NCBI RefSeq assembly: GCF_019649055.1
Contig: NW_026570282.1
Span: forward strand, 124,001 to 188,000
Direction of reading: 5' to 3'
From: Paramacrobiotus metropolitanus
Lineage: Eukaryota; Tardigrada; Eutardigrada; Parachela; Macrobiotidae
DNA: 64,000 nt
Shown: positions 62,907 to 64,000 of the stretch, in pieces
Numbering within the stretch: position 1 is the first letter of the stretch
Layout: each line of letters starts with the position of its first letter
The notes under the pieces: model-generated
Seen by the model: only the letters and a program-made list of their open reading frames with translations
What the model was told of the DNA's origin: nothing
Databases searched by the model: none
Position numbers and translations under genes: made by a program

Positions 62907-63883
62907 TCAGGGTATTTCTGTGGCGCCGGCGTGCGCCTCATGTCGCCCAGCACCGCCGCATTCTGGCGGAAACAGATCGGGACATTTAAGCCAACCTTGT
63001 TTCGTAGAACTGTATACAGGAAACTCACGTTCCACCTGTAATACGTAAGCAAATAAAAGAAACACGATTACGTGTACAAAACAATCAGCCAGCAATTTTG
63101 CGATGCCAATTATAAATTATTAAAAAGTACGAACCTTCATCTGATCTGAGGCCATCTCGAAAATTGTACCTCGTCTGTGTAAAAATCTGAAAGCACGTAG
63201 GAATACTGATCATGTATCTGTACAGCCTTATCAAATATTATGCAATATTATATTTTATTATATAAATTTTATTGCAACATTATATATCATTGTAATATGG
63301 CTGTGTTTTGAAAAACTCGTTTTTACACAACTCCGTCGCTTCATTAGAGGATATCTTTCATCCTCCAGTTTAACGTCTTATGGTACGAAATAATTATATT
63401 TTGGCAAATCAGCTGCAAAAGTGCAAATTACGTGCCAGATCGCGGTTAGCATTTGCAGGCTACAATGGTGCAGGCTGGTGCTACATTTGCAGGCTTGTAG
63501 GTATCGATTAGAGGCTTGACCTATCTTACCGTTTGTTTTTTATTGTAAAAACGCTGTCCACAGTGGGTGGTGCACCTGGCACATTGTCCAGATATTGTGG
63601 GCTGTAGCGGGGGTCAACGTTCGGGTTGGCTTGAGGTTGAAAATAAACATATTTGGTACCTGCCAGCGTATAACATCTTTTATGGTTACAGTGCATGTAA
63701 AATAATTTTAAGCGTTAGGGAAAAAAATATGCACGTACCAGAAATGAAAACATATGTGTGGTTATTGAGCTGGAATGCGCCGTTGACAGGAATTGGAACT
63801 CCCGGAAATCCCTCGGAAACCAATCGCGGATATTTTCCGGAGGAAGGATTAAAATCTTTATCGTACTTTGAATATTTTCCTCC
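62907..63883 (-). CDS. Hemopexin-like secreted protein C (5' end beyond window)
   Basis: Visible exons are 63739-63883, 63530-63659, 63135-63174 and 62907-63035 (stop TGA), with consistent phases; the gene continues past 64000. This copy shows the clearest hemopexin blades: YSKYDKDFNPSSGKYPRLV, GFPGVPIPVNGAF...YVFISGTKYVYF, and NVPGAPPTVDSVF. It then closes with FPVYSSTKQGWLKCPDLFPPEC. The QPQANPNVDPRYSPQYL segment is shared with B (QPLANPPVDPRFSPQPI), showing tandem duplication. Confidence 0.75.
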
Positions 63884-64000
63884 CTAAAAATGAAACGGTT
63901 ATACCACACATGCACTGATTTTAATAATTAAATTTCAAATTAATTTTGTGACAACTACAGTGCTATTTACTTGGAAGACAAAATGTTTTCCTTCAATGGT

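Noticed and set aside
63530-63659. Stop codon TAA after IKNKR as the end of hemopexin-like gene C
   Set aside because: It overlaps a good donor (ACG|GTAAGA); splicing to 63174 keeps the frame and adds the last blade and closing Cys, as in gene B.

Overview
The window comes from an animal nuclear genome, most likely a compact, intron-rich invertebrate. The phylum cannot be fixed from this sequence alone. The evidence is GT-AG spliced genes of metazoan families (a FARP-type FERM protein, cullin-3, RAP2, TIPIN, hemopexin-like secreted proteins), mostly short introns, two apparent GC-AG introns, and a Helitron transposon. No prokaryotic operons, CRISPR arrays, rRNA or convincing tRNA genes were seen. 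Exon coordinates below were worked out by hand from splice sites, reading phase and remembered family motifs. No database search was run.

Layout, left to right. 1-9.3 kb (-): 5' two thirds of a FARP-family gene (FERM + FERM-adjacent region + linker), running off the left edge. 12.0-16.1 kb (-): complete cullin-3, 13 coding exons, about 772 aa. 18.0-19.0 kb: a small inverted-repeat element. 19.6-21.9 kb (-): complete RAP2-like small GTPase, three exons. 22-30 kb: gene-poor repeats (microsatellite, GA-rich minisatellite, fold-back elements, a TA-flanked MITE). 30.7-35.2 kb (+): an unusual block with a decayed SGNH-hydrolase reading frame, a ~200-bp tandem array whose units each hold a large hairpin with paired changes between copies, a spliced P-loop ATPase gene resembling the mainly prokaryotic DUF3987 family, and three consecutive perfect hairpins just after it. 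36.3-39.7 kb (-): acidic repeat coding block, a TIPIN gene with frame inconsistencies, and a 5'-truncated SEC24 C-terminal fragment. 39.9-42.9 kb: a ~1.3/1.7 kb tandem duplication. 44.3-44.8 kb (+): a two-exon GIY-YIG endonuclease of LEM-3/ANKLE1 type. 45.7-52.7 kb (-): an autonomous but broken Helitron with Rep/PIF1-helicase reading frames, an RPA1-like accessory gene and N-terminal basic repeat motifs. 54.2-64 kb: a tandem cluster of three hemopexin-like secreted proteins on (-), with a small secreted Pro/Gly-rich gene on (+) between two of them.

The housekeeping genes are unrelated neighbours (Rho-GEF/FERM signalling, CRL3 ubiquitin ligase, Rap signalling, replication-fork protection). The accessory DNA of most interest is the 30.7-35.2 kb block. 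It combines a bacterial-type ATPase, an esterase-like remnant and structured repeats, and could be an undescribed mobile element. The Helitron and the hemopexin cluster are more conventional but show useful detail.
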